Shown here: piece after piece, positions 53,440-64,000 of the stretch | Numbering within the stretch: the first letter of the stretch is position 1 | How the letters are laid out: the number at the start of each line of letters is the position of its first letter | Source of the DNA: Eurosta solidaginis | Taxonomy: Eukaryota > Arthropoda > Insecta > Diptera > Tephritidae | NCBI RefSeq assembly: GCF_040869045.1 | Contig: NC_090319.1 | Coordinates: 231,935,832 to 231,999,831, forward strand | Direction of reading: 5' to 3' | DNA: 64,000 bases | Notes under the pieces: generated by a model | The model's database searches: none | The model's input: only the letters and a program-made list of their open reading frames with translations | What the model was told of the DNA's origin: nothing | Program-made: the position numbers and the translations under genes

Positions 53440-54360
53440 GTCTGGCAAAGTTGACATAGTTATAACGCCATAGCCATAACCCTATTTTTACTTATCCATA
53501 TCAATTGGAATCAGTTATTGGTGCTGGATGAGTTGCAGTGCGTTTTCTAGAACCTTCGACCTTCAACAAAACTTGCGAAAAGTTCTTCAATTAAGGAAAG
53601 CTTAACCGAACAATTTCAATTTAAAATTTGCTCTATTGTAGTTCAATCTTCGATGGTTACAAAGTTAATAATTCTTAAAAGCTAAAAACGAATTCAATGC
53701 TAGCAGAAAAAATATGTAGGAATATATGGAAAAGCCCTGTTATATTCCATTGACATTTACCGTAGAGAATCTCGTATGATTTCTTGAAATAGGTAAACAA
53801 AACAATAAGTGCGAAGAGACCAAAAACTATGCGTGTTGTTATGTGTGCATATCTAAAATAATATGTTTATCCAACAACCCAAATGTATGAATGCTGCAGC
53901 GACTAAGGTGATGACGACGGTAGACGGACAGCGGGTTTGAGTATAAAGCGAAGAAATTAGCTAAATGCAAGCAACGACAACGACAGCGATGATGGGACGT
54001 TACAATCGTAGGTATGATGTGCGAAGTAGAGAGTAATGCAAATTCGAAGACTGGTTGGAAATGCATGTGCGGCGTAGGTTGAGCAATAAGGAGGGGCGTA
54101 AACTGGTGCGTTTAACCTAAAAATCGTGAAATTGTCATAAAAATTAAGAAAACGCAAAAAATTACAAACATATACCACAAAAAATAAGTCTCTTAGTCAA
54201 AACGTATCCAAAACAATAAATAAAAATTACAGAAAGTTAATAAATTCTCCAACTCAAATATTTGAGGTTATGGATATGGCGAAAAACCAAAAAAAATTGG
54301 TTGGCTATGGTATGGTTATGGCTTGGGCGTTATGATATTACACTGATTTCCATAAGGTTG
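53440..54360. repeat. Possible MITE with imperfect inverted ends
   Basis: ATAACGCCATAGCCATAACC at about 53463 is the imperfect reverse complement of GGTTATGGCTTGGGCGTTAT at about 54313. Flanking bases also partly pair (AGTTGACATA against TGATATTACACT). About 900 bases, non-coding; GGATATGG repeats at about 54265 and 54382. No clear duplication. Confidence 0.35.
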
Positions 54361-55540
54361 GTTGGATCAATTGTTTTATATGGATATGGATACTTCGAGT
54401 TTAAACGGCCCTTTAAGCTGCAGACATTGGTGCTTTATTGGTAACCGTATCGGTAACCTTATAACAGCTGATTCGACCAACCTTATGAGAATCAATGCAA
54501 TCGATTATTGTTGCCGCTAAGGTCGTAACCGTATCGTAGCCAACCAATTGGGTTTTGATTAACCGTCGTAAACAGCTGATTACGTTAGGGATACGACTAC
54601 AGCGATACGACAAACGGCACCATTGACTACAGCTTTAGAGACATAAACCTGTGTGTTCAAGGTCAGCTGTTGACTCAATATAAGCGCCAAAACGACGCAA
54701 AGTCGAATGTGTTTGGGCCTTAAGCGTGCTCACTACTCGCGTTATCTACCATTATAAATAAAAAATGTTGCATATCGTGAAAAGTTAAATTTTGATTGGT
54801 ATTATAATTGGAACAAAGTAGCTGCCTAGTTTTAATATTTGTTCCTTATATTCATGCGTATGCCACTACTATGCGTGACCATTTACAAAAAAAAAAAAAT
54901 TTGTTCTGAAAAATGCAACTATAGCTTTGTTAGCGTATTTTGCCAACAGAAACTTACGCACAGCCAACATCCTCTCAACTATCAGCTTTTTCCTCTCATA
55001 GAGAAGAATGTGTAAAAAGGTACGCGAACAGAAATCCACCACAAACTATCACAATTTGCGAACAGCTGATGAATTATTTGGCGGTACAACAAATTATAAA
55101 AAGTTGAAAAAATGGAAAGCTCGTAGAGTTTCTCCATCTTGTTCCGCGAGAGTCACCAAATCATCCAGGTGTTCGCCCTCATTATTTTCATTAACACATA
55201 CCTTTTCCATGCTTTATTTTCCGGCTGCAATACTTGAATTAAATTTTGCAATTTGCGTAAATTACAACCAGCAGTTCTTCGATCAGCTGTTTTTCTGTTT
55301 GCAAATTGCTGTTTGCAAAAATTTTACCAACAGAAAATTGCAGCTCTCAGCAAAATGAAATGCCACTTTACTCTCTCTTTTTCTTCATTTTTTGTTGGAG
55401 AGCCGAATACGCGAACAGAAAAACCTGCAAAATTTGCAAAATTTGCAAAATCAACAGAAAACTGGAATACCCGAATGAAGTTTATGTTATGTGTATTTCT
55501 CAGGTTATGGCAGACAAAATTAAATTACTATTGCCAAATC
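54361..55540. other. Unassigned sequence with a short dispersed repeat at 54642-54703
   Basis: Contains ACCGTATCG repeats (54446-54535), the second copy of the short repeat noted at 51456, an A-tract at 54889-54900, and an imperfect repeat of ACGCGAACAGAAA at about 55022 and 55409. Open frames at 55008-55500 show no recognisable domain and change frame freely. Confidence 0.35.
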
Positions 55541-55860
55541 CTTCGACCAGTACTTTGCGAAGACTTGTACCCCTCTTCCTATTGTGAATCAACCCCCACA
55601 CCTTCGACCAGTACTTTGCGAAGACTTGTACCCCTCTTCCTATCGAGAATCAACCCCCACACATATAATGTATGTCCTGCTTGCAACGTTGCCCCACATG
55701 ACACCAACCATCTTTTCAATTGCAATGTAGAGCAAACGTCTCTAACACCCCTTTCTCTCTGGCCCACTCAGTTGAAACTGCAAGATTACTTGAAATCCCG
55801 TTAGAGGACATTAATAACATTTTGTGAGTAGTCGATGGGGCGAAGCACTTCTACAACAAC
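55541..55860 (+). pseudogene. Jockey-like LINE 3' end with 61-bp tandem duplication and CAA tail
   Basis: LRRLVPLFLSRINPHTYNVC about 55615, CPACNVAPHDTNHLFNCNVE about 55675, TPLSLWP about 55747, then a frameshift before VETARL-like sequence. The 3' end is marked by CTACAACAACAACGG at 55851-55863. CTTCGACCAGTACTTTGCGA occurs at 55541 and again at 55602, so 61 bases are tandemly duplicated at the left edge. Heavily 5'-truncated, as usual for LINE insertions. Confidence 0.75.
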
Positions 55861-55863
55861 AAC

Positions 55864-57950
55864 GGATTGCCAACAATGATTTTACCATATTTTAGCGAGT
55901 TAACGCTACATTCAAGAGGAGTGAATCATTAAGGAAACCCACTCCTGTTATAAAAGGAAAATATTTATTAAATATTTATATCTAGGCACGCAAGTGAACC
56001 AAAAACTTTCTCGTATTGATAACCATCCCCATGGCGCAATAGCACTTGGGATGGTTTAGTACCTATACCAGGCTTCTCTAAATCATAAAAGGGTGCACTA
56101 ATATTATCCTTCCATAATTCCTTCAATTTATTTGTGCTGTTGGTAGTTGCCGTGTCCGCGACTGCTTTTGCTCCGTAGCATCTTTACCAACTACAGCAAG
56201 AACGAACCATCAGTTATAAGTGACTACCATTGTTCTTGATCCCAATTCATATCTTTCAAACAGTTTTGCTTGAGGAAGCGTATTTTAATATACAATTTAG
56301 TATTCAAAAATAATCCAGAATAATTTCCTTAGCCATCATTTACGGATTCAGATACAATGAGAATGGCAAGTATGAACTTGTCGAAATGTAACGTCAAAAC
56401 GTACATATATGCGACGGTTGGTTTTAGTACACGAAAATGCTTAAAAAACACATGAAGTTGTTAAAATGAAGTTGAAAAAATTGATAAAAACTTTGAAATA
56501 AATAAAAACTTTCTTTTTATAACAACAAATACGAGTTATATATTGTATATATACATCATTTGGTAAGGATTAGGTTTTTTTAGAGTTAGAAGTTTTTTCT
56601 TTTGAAACTGAGTCGAGCACTATGCGTGTGAATGTGTGACTTTCAGCGATCAGCTCTTAGTTACGCTACTTGGTAAGATTTACAATGCTATTACGACACC
56701 ACAAAAATTGTGGGAGGACTACCTGAAGGCGCGTTTCGCTCTCAGGAATAATAACCTGGTGGCGGACTATTATTCAATACCAGGGTCATCCGCAGAGGGG
56801 GAGGGGTTTGGGGTTACGCCCCCTCCCCCCCCCCCCCGGGGCTTACAACGACTGAATTTTTTTCTAAAATGTGGTAGATGGAAGATTGCATTTGTTGACT
56901 GATAACCAATAAATATGGCAAATGTTTCTTTTTACTCCCGTTTCTATTAATTTGTATCGCAAAACTAGTCTTTGACAATAGCGGAAGCTTACTATGAGGT
57001 TCCATATGTTCCCTGTGGAGCAGGACTCCACAAAAGTTTAACTCTTCTGTCAAAGTCAAGGCCGGAATATAAAATTCTAAGACAATAAACAATTTTCTTT
57101 TATTTTTTGGTCAGTTCATTACGGCTGCTGAGTTTAGTATCACCCCATGCCGACTGCCTGTTCAAAATCGTCCCATCTCAAAATAGTTTTCAAAATTTTT
57201 TCATTTCAGGATTTGTCACATAAAAGCCCTATATTATAATTAGATTGAAAAACGCCCTATTTCAGGATGCTTTTCATTAACTCCCTCATGTCAAAATAAG
57301 GAGTTTTTGAAACAAATTTTGGGATGAATTTTTGATTAAAATTCTAACGTACGGCATTATTCAATCAAATTCTGAAAGAATGACCAAACCAACATAGATA
57401 GCTCTATATCAATTAACGAAATATTTAGTAGAAACTGAATTATTTTCCCCAAAACCTCTTGGCATTTACAAATTTATTATCACTACTAATGTACTACTAA
57501 AGGTACTTTTCTACTACAATTTTCACTAAAGGGGATTGAATTATTCCCCGTTATCCTTACTTCGTAAAAGCAACCCGTCCAGATTTTTCAATTTGGGAGT
57601 GTCAAAGCTCTGTCATCATTGGAGAACAAACCTGTAGTGATTGAATTATGGTTAAAACAAATTAAGGTTTTCCTTTTCAAAATCAGCATACATAAAGCTG
57701 TTAGCATGGTTTTCCCTAGAAAAGGAATCACTTAGAAAGTTAAACTTTTCATCATGGACTGTCAAAGTGTAAGTCCCTTATACATTAAAAAATCATTGAA
57801 CTTAAGTCTATGGTGATGTATACTAAGGGGGTGATTAAAGTGGGAAACAGTACAATAACGTCCGTAACAAGAAGTCTTAAATTATTTGTTGTTATTTCTT
57901 TTTGTATGTCGTTTTTTAATTTTTATAAGTACACAGATTTAAACAGATCA
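55864..57950. other. Unassigned AT-rich sequence
   Basis: No recognisable gene or element. The frame 56636-56902 has no known domain. A run of C (56822-56834) next to GGGGTTTGGGGTTACG may be misassembled or slippage-prone. Scattered short inverted pieces only. Confidence 0.4.
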
Positions 57951-58097
57951 TACAAGCTTCCAGATCACTGCATAGTTTTTCAGGCGGAAGTAGTAGCCGT
58001 AACCAAAGCAGTAGAAAACTGCAGCCGCGGCAATTTTTATATCGAGTGTAAACAATCCCTGGAAAGAATCGAGGTAGGGGGAAGCATACATGACTAA
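57950..58097 (+). pseudogene. LOA-like RNase H fragment
   Basis: LPDHCIVFQAEVVAVTKAVE followed by CKQSLERIEVGGSIH. The corresponding residues of the LINE at 48402 are LPDYCSVF, AEIVAVTKAVE, CKQSLEKIAKGRSIH. The middle (IDSQAA region with a catalytic Asp) is deleted here. It is an isolated fragment of about 45 residues. Confidence 0.65.
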
Positions 58098-58100
58098 TTT

Positions 58101-58640
58101 TTTTTTGTTTTTTTTTTTTATTTCCTGACAGGGTGGATAAATGATGTATATTGGAACGATTTTCCATCATCTTTTGTCAAATTTTGTTTCGAGACAAACC
58201 AGTAGCCGTTTTGGGGGCCGTCGCCCCTTCGCAGAATCTTCACTCTCACTCTACACATGTTTCACCATTTTCTACTGGGTATTTGTCATTTCTGTAAAAA
58301 CTGCAGTGCACATATTCAATTACAGTAGATTCGCGAGAAAGTTAATCGCCAGTGTTCTCTTTTATTTGAAGTTCTACCACTTCTACCACGCAAGCTCGAA
58401 AAAGGTGGTAGTCTTTTTATAGAAGTTTTTTGGAGAAATCTTTGCCTTTTTTATAAAACTCAAAATAACACCTAGCGATGCTTTGATCACCATTGATTGA
58501 AAAGATAATAAGAAGCGACGAGCTAGCAAGAGCATCAAGGATATTTTTGCAAGCTGCCAAAACTTCAAGAACAGGTCTGCGATGGTACAAATGTAGAAAA
58601 CAGAAGAACTCTTCCACTCTTAACTCATACTAATAATAAT
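58101..58640. other. Unassigned sequence before the hAT gene
   Basis: T-rich at 58096-58120. It may hold the hAT 5' end; ACAGGGTGGATAAATG at 58128 begins like a hAT terminus (CAGGG), but no matching right end was found. Confidence 0.3.
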
Positions 58641-60891
58641 GAAAAAACGTTGCATTCAACATCTATTTATACTGAATCGGGTTCGAAAATTCTATTGTTG
58701 AAAAATACGACTTAGGTGATTTTGTGGGGAAAAAACATTTATTATATGATTATACGAAGTAAAACTTACTAAAATATCCTTGGGTACCACTAGGAGGACT
58801 ATATCTTCCCTTTTTCGAGTCATAGTAAAAGAGCAAAAATAGAAAAGCGATACTTTAAACATCATTTTTTAACTGAATATGAGTGGCTTGTTTATTCTGA
58901 ACAAAAAAACAAAGTTTTTGTAAATATTGTTTCTTATTTGCAAGTGATACTGGTGACTCGAAATCGAATGTTCCTCTCAATGCACTTGTCAAAGTCGTGG
59001 GACATCGTTTGCAAAGTTGTCTGGTAAAGAAGGTGTACTAAATAACCACACTATTAACAAATATCACTCTAAGTCAGCCCTTTTTAGTCAGTCAAGATCT
59101 CATAAAAACTTATGAAAATCCAGGAAAAAATCACTAATTTGCTCTCTTCTCATCGCATGGAACAAGTTGATAAAAATAGAAGATTGTTGGAGATTATTAT
59201 AAAAACTATTATTCTTTGTTGGCGACAGAATTTAGCATTAAGAGGCCATAGAGATGACGGTAAAGTTAACTTTTCTGAATCAACAACAAACGAGGGTAAT
59301 TTTAGAGTAATTTTGAAATTTTTAGTCGCTGCAGGTCATAAAGAGCTTGAAGAACTTATAAATTCTACACATCCAAGAGGTACTTATATAAGCAACACGA
59401 CTCGAAACGATCTTATTCAATGCTGCAAAGATGAAATTCAATCTATTTGGATAGAGAGGGTTAGATTTTTTGCAATTATTTTCGATGAAACTATTGATTT
59501 TAGTCATACTGAGCAACTCAGCCTTTGTTTGCGGTATTTATATGATGGCAATATAAGAGAAGATTTTCTAACTTTCCTTGATGCGTACGATTCGATCTGA
59601 GAAGCAGATATTATAAATGGAGATTGGCACACATAGTGATCGATATTTTTAATAATTTAGGACTACCCTTCGAGGATTGCGTTGGAATTGGAACGGATAG
59701 AAGTTCTGACATCAGAAGTTAAGGGAGCTGTTCAGGAATTTCTTAAAATATGTACCAATGTTCATTGTCCGTGTTTCAACCATTGTCTTAATAACTCGCT
59801 TGCGAAAACGTCGAAAGTTACGTTGATGAAAAAAATTAGCAGTTTTCCAAATCAGTCTCCGAATCGTACCATAGTTTTCAAAAAACATCTGCAGGAGTAA
59901 TTAAGTGGACTATGCGAAACATGATGGTATAATGCAATTTGAAGAAAACATCACAAAAATTGTTGCTTCGTTTCAAGAAATTTCTACTTGCCAAGATTCA
60001 ACAACAAGTTCTGAGGCCTGGTCTGTGTTGAAATCTATTTACGAGACAGAGTTCGTGATTTCAATGATTTGTTTGAGCAATGTACTTTCTTGTACCCGAC
60101 CACTAAGCTTACTTTTGCAAACACCGTCAATAGATTTGAATCAAGCTTCTGAAGCATTGAGTGACACTTTGCGAACATTAATAAACCATAGACTTGAAGC
60201 AAGAAGTCGTTTATCGGGACTTTACAAAAAAATAGTCGCTTTAGCTGATGAGTTGAAGTTTGATATTGTCTTCCCACGAATTGCTAAAAAACAAATACAT
60301 CGAGCGAATTACACTTCATCAGACGCTGAAGAGTATTATCGAAAAGCAATGTATATACCTCTTCTTGATCATATTATTCTTGATTTACAAGGTAGATTAC
60401 CTGAAGATACATTGCAAGTTTTTAATCTTAATTTGCTACTCCCATCGCAAATCATCAAAGATAATACACTGCAAAAAAATAATTTGTCTAAAGAGCTTGT
60501 CCAAGATCTTGGTAAACGATACGCATCTCTTATTGGAGGAAATAAAATTAATATAGATGGAGAGTACGAAGTGTGGTCAGAACGTTTGTCTGATAAGCAA
60601 CACAAAAAATCAATTCCACTATCAGCTGAAAAAGTTTTAAATAATTGCAATGAATATGCGTTTCCATCAATAAATGCTTTCATCAAAATTCTGACCACGC
60701 TTCCAGCTAGCAATGCTTGTGCTGAAAGGAGTTTCTCGACACTTCGCCGGTTGAAAACGTGGTTACGGTCCACAATGTCCCAGAACAGACTCACTGGTCT
60801 TGCACTTTTAAATACCCATTTTGATATTGATCATATAATTGAAAGATATGTAGGTACAAAAGGGAAGCATAGAATTAAATTTACTGTGTGA
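58640..60891 (+). pseudogene. hAT transposase (TTF zinc finger, DUF4371-like), broken
   Basis: N-terminal TTF-type finger in shifted frames: FLTEYEWLVYSEQKNKVF about 58866, CKYCFLFASDTG about 58924. 59112-59597 is open: VDKNRRLLEII, LALRGHRDDGKVNFSE about 59228, then FFAIIFDETIDFSHTEQLSL with the first catalytic Asp, about 59468. After frame changes the GTDRSSD segment (second Asp) is at about 59692 and VHCPCFNHCLNNSLAKTS at about 59761. 59905-60891 is open for 328 codons: an alpha-helical insertion domain, then LTTLPASNACAERSFSTLRR (dimerisation domain, third acid Glu). The layout matches ZMYM1-like hAT transposases. At least three breaks. Confidence 0.85.
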
Positions 60892-61145
60892 ATATGAACT
60901 ATGCAGAAGATAAAAATGATGTCAAAAAATTGGATGTACTATTGTTAATTTGAATAACTAAATGAAACCAAATATGTAATGAAATTATTAAACAATGTAA
61001 AAAAATACTAATAAATTTACCCCTAAAAAATAACGGTCTGCTATGCGTTTCCCTTGTTGTTTTGTCTTGCATTTTCACGTATAAAATATCTTGATGTGAA
61101 CTTTGTTCAAACCACATCAGCTATTGGGAGAAAGAATTACTGACT
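60892..61145. other. Unassigned sequence between the hAT gene and the LOA-like LINE
   Basis: AT-rich, no gene. Presumably the hAT 3' untranslated region and end; the terminal repeat is not identified. Confidence 0.4.
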
Positions 61146-61432
61146 GAACTTCATAGCGCCCGGCTATGGGGCTAAGCGGTTTAGGGCTTGCATCTACGCA
61201 ATTTTGAGGCGGGATGCCGGTGACCTAAAACTGCTAAACCCCCTAATCCAGGGTGTTATGCGAACCGTGCCTATTGGACGATTTGCAACCAGGGGATATA
61301 TTCGGTTGTATTTAAACGGATTCTTCCCGATACTGGACCTCGGGAAATGGTGATGGCCTTACCATAGCAAGGGGCGCTGTTGTGGCGGATGGTTTTTATC
61401 CCCATTTTTAACATAAGACCGCTGAGCCCGCC

Positions 61433-61771
61433 TTGTTGGCAGGTGGTCGTACGACCAAGATGAACTCAAAAACTTTAAGGGAAAGTAAGGGTGCGAAGGA
61501 AAAGGCGATGGCGTCGCAAGCAGGGAAAGAGGAAATCGCTATCAGCGATGAGTCGGACGCGGATAGTGTGCAATCAGTACGCTCGGCAAAGGAGCGGCAT
61601 ACTAGCCCGGACAAAAAATTAATGTTAGAACGGGAACAACGAGATACGGAGCTTAACAGAATCTTCACAAAATATCGGGCTGCTTGGGCCGAGTGGTTCA
61701 CCCAACTAACGATAAGAGCGATCGCTTGGCATAGGCCCGTGAGACAGTGGAAGAAGAAGGCGAAAGGTTGA
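61433..61771 (+). pseudogene. LOA-like ORF1 N-terminal part
   Basis: 112 codons, charged: SDESDADSVQSVRSAKERHT, then LMLEREQRDTELNRIFTKYR, a predicted helix. The Gag-like C-terminal part with CCHC knuckles expected in this group is not readable; downstream (61772-62280) only scattered pieces appear (WDTPSGEGGRN-type frames with stops). Confidence 0.55.
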
Positions 61772-62279
61772 AAGTGGTGGCTAGAGCACTTATCCTCACA
61801 ATACTAAAGGCCAAGGTTTGGATACCCCGAGTGGTGAAGGCGGAAGAAACGCTTAGCATGCTGCAGAGGTAGAACCCAAACATACCAACAAGGGATTGGA
61901 GGGTACTCCACGTATCCCGACCCGTGGAGAGGGGCCAGTACTATATTCTCCAAATTAATAAGGAATCGGAGGATATGTTGCACTCACAGCTTGGGAAAAT
62001 GTCCAGGGGCGCAGGTAGTATATTTATGCGCCTTAAACGGACCTCAAAACTCGCAAAAAAGCGGGAAAAATGCATTGGCTAACCGCAGTGGCGGATAATT
62101 TAGAGGGAGAAAAACAACTCAATGGCCCTGCGAGTCTTGCAGATAAATCTCCAACACAGTTAAGTGGCATCGAGCGAGCTCCTCCTGGCTCTTGACGAGG
62201 GTTCGTTTGATGTGGCGCTGAATCCATGGCCATGGCTTTCATCTGGAGGAAAGGTTTCTGCACTCATCGCGCAGGATTA

Positions 62280-64000
62280 GAGCTGCAGTCATGGTAAGGA
62301 AACACCTATACTCGTGCATGCTATCTAACTTCAGCACCAAAGACCTAGCGGTAGTCGCAATAGAGAAAAAGAAAGAAACTTCCCTTATCCTGGCATCCTG
62401 CTACATGGCCCATCACGTGTAAGCCCCACCAGAGGAGTTCAAAAGGCTGGTGGATCAAGAAGGGTGCAGAGGACGGCTTGTCGTAGGCGGCGATGCGAAT
62501 GCTCATCACAGCGTATGGGGAGGGGACGATATTAATGATAGAGGTAAAGGGACTCACCTCTTGTTACATACTAAAAAGTTTTACAGGTGTCCAACAGGGG
62601 CAGCATGCCTGCATATGCTAGTCCTACGTCAAGCAATGTGCTTGATATCACATTGAATTCTTAGCATGATATATCGGGGTATGAATGGAGGGTCCTTGAC
62701 AGGCCATCATTCTCAGACAATGCATATATCAGCTTCAGAACCCCATAAAGAGGATGAAGAAGGGGGGGGGGGGGGGGAAGCTTTAGAAATCCTAGGGAAA
62801 CGGACTGGTACAAATTTCGGAAAGGTGTATCAGAAAGACTGGGGCAGCCTAAAGAGGCTGCCACCGTAGAGGAGTTGGAGGAGTGCAACAACTTCTTATC
62901 AAAGGTGCTGACAACTTCGTACAACAGAGCTTGTGCTCTGAGAAGATTCAAGGGGAAAGCAAAGCCACCATTGTGAAGTAAGGCTGTAAGCTTAGTCTTC
63001 TTAGAGGGCAGGTAAAAAAGATTTTTAAGCTGGCAAACGTTGCGGAAAGCGAGAGGTGATGGGACGAATACAGAGATCTGTTGAGGATCTATAAACGTGA
63101 AATCAACAGGTCAGTATTGAAAAGTCCTTTGAGGCGCTACTTAACACACACTTGGCATGAGGAGACGATGCGGAAGAGTTATGTAACCACCTCTACAGTC
63201 TTAATACGGAGCGAGAGGTGCCAGGATTGGTGACAAAGGCCAAAATTGAATGAGCAATAAAAACGTTTGCTATGTTCAAATCGCCCACATGGGATATTCC
63301 CTGCTATGCTGCAGGTGGCCGGTAGAACGATTATAGAATGGCTAAGAATATTCTTTGAGGGTTGCATAAAACTGAACCACGTCCCGCAATCTTGGAGAAC
63401 GGCTCGAGTAGTCTTCATACCGAAAGCGAGAAAAGCCAAAAGTCATCTGCACCCGAAAGACTACAGGCCTATTATTTTGACATCTTTTCAACTCAAAACC
63501 CTAGAGAGATTAATAGATGTGTATATAAAATCAAAAATGAAGGGGAATTATTCTCTTCAGCACAACATGCATACACCAAAGGCAAGTCAGTGGATACTGC
63601 ATTGCATAGGGTGGTTATGAATATGTAGAAGGCCTTGGAACACCAGAAATATGCCCTAGGTGTTTTTCTGGACATTGCCGGAGCTTTCAACAATGTCTCG
63701 AAAAGAGCAATCATGGACAGTCTCAACTCGATTGAAGTTCATCCAGCTTAAGCAAATTGGATAGGCTCCATGTTAAGCTGCAGAATGATAACATCGAAAT
63801 TGGGTCTGTGCGAGGCAACGAAATCTGTATAAACCGATTGCTTAGGCGGTTCGCCAGAGGACCAGTCAAACTTACGGCATATGCAGATGACGTTTCTGTC
63901 ATCATAAGCGGCAGATGCTTAACAACACTCAGCTCTCTGATGGATCAGGCACTTCGGGATGTACATGCCTGGGCATCTGGAGTCTGGTTAACCGCCAACG
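62280..64000 (+). pseudogene. LOA-like endonuclease-reverse transcriptase, 3'-cut by window edge
   Basis: Endonuclease remnant: KDLAVVAIEKKKETSLILAS about 62341, VVGGDANAHHSVWGGDD about 62479. A run of G at 62764-62778 lies in the linker. RT: DYRPIILTSFQLKTLERLID about 63459, QHAYTKGKSVDTALHRVV about 63563, a stop, FLDIAGAFNNVSKRAIMDSL about 63667. The GTPQG block is deleted at about 63820. Catalytic YADD is kept at 63880-63891 (LTAYADDVSVIISG). Many frame breaks. Confidence 0.75.

Larger units (their letters stand above)
61146..64000 (+). mobile_element. LOA-like LINE, plus strand, running off the right edge
   Basis: GC-richer than its flanks. Leader 61146-61432 with hairpins (GCCCGGCTATGGGGC, AGCGGTTTAGGGC against CTAAACCCCCTA), ORF1 from 61433, endonuclease about 62280-62640, RT 63270 to beyond 64000. 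RT sequence matches the minus-strand LINE at 48402-50990 (ALGVFLDIAGAFNNVSKRAI here), so they are one family. RNase H lies beyond the window. Confidence 0.75.

Noticed and set aside
55008..55500. Overlapping frames as a host gene exon
   Set aside because: Low-complexity repeats of GCAAATT/AACAGAAA explain the openness. No splice-consistent or domain evidence.
56636..56902. Short frame as part of a copia-type Gag
   Set aside because: The KLWEDYLKAR-like stretch is too short and lacks a zinc knuckle or neighbouring Pol.

Overview
The window looks like transposon-rich DNA from a higher dipteran, most likely a tephritid-type fruit fly. The evidence is the mix of element types (jockey/CR1-like, RTE-like and LOA-like LINEs, BEL/Pao, Penelope, pogo, hAT, a Helitron/DINE-like repeat) and the AT-rich intervening sequence. 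The species call rests on remembered repeat motifs and is an inference. I found no host protein gene, tRNA or rRNA gene in 64 kb. Nearly every coding region belongs to a mobile element, and nearly all are broken by stops, frameshifts or deletions. || Layout, 1-33,560: three tandem copies of one composite unit with a core of about 7.9 kb. Each unit reads: BEL/Pao fragment (minus strand), unclassified flank, 5' part of a PHD-finger LINE (LINE-B), and an RTE-like LINE inserted in LINE-B ORF1. Copies 1 and 2 break off inside the RTE reverse transcriptase and join BEL sequence at the same point (about 11,626 and 25,044). Copy 3 runs on through the whole RTE to its TAAG tail, closes the 13-bp target duplication, and continues into the rest of LINE-B. 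Later insertions are private to single copies. Copy 1 carries a 7.8-kb Helitron/DINE-like element with a 130-bp satellite (itself split by LINE-A), a 708-bp Penelope fragment, and a 4.8-kb head-to-head Penelope pair with a pogo-like element at its centre. Copy 2 carries a 636-bp hAT-type MITE. || 34,555-42,300: the rest of LINE-B, interrupted at 35.1-39.9 kb by a nest holding a hAT remnant, a Harbinger-like element and, inside that, a pogo-like element with exact TA duplications. || 42,560-46,780: a third LINE (LINE-C) with a small hAT-type MITE in ORF1. 46,820-47,760: a decayed minus-strand ORF of a family I cannot name. 48,402-53,300: a LOA-like LINE with RNase H (minus), a conserved 430-bp repeat module, a jockey 3' fragment and a second Helitron/DINE-like copy. 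53,300-58,640: sequence with few identifiable features. 58,640-60,891: a hAT transposase pseudogene. 61,146-64,000: a second LOA-like LINE running off the right edge. || How the parts relate: the genes do not form a pathway. The record is one of nested and duplicated selfish elements whose target-site duplications give a relative order of events. Mixed orientation, universal decay and lack of host genes suit pericentromeric heterochromatin or a piRNA-cluster-like locus. That is a hypothesis, and assembly duplication also has to be excluded.
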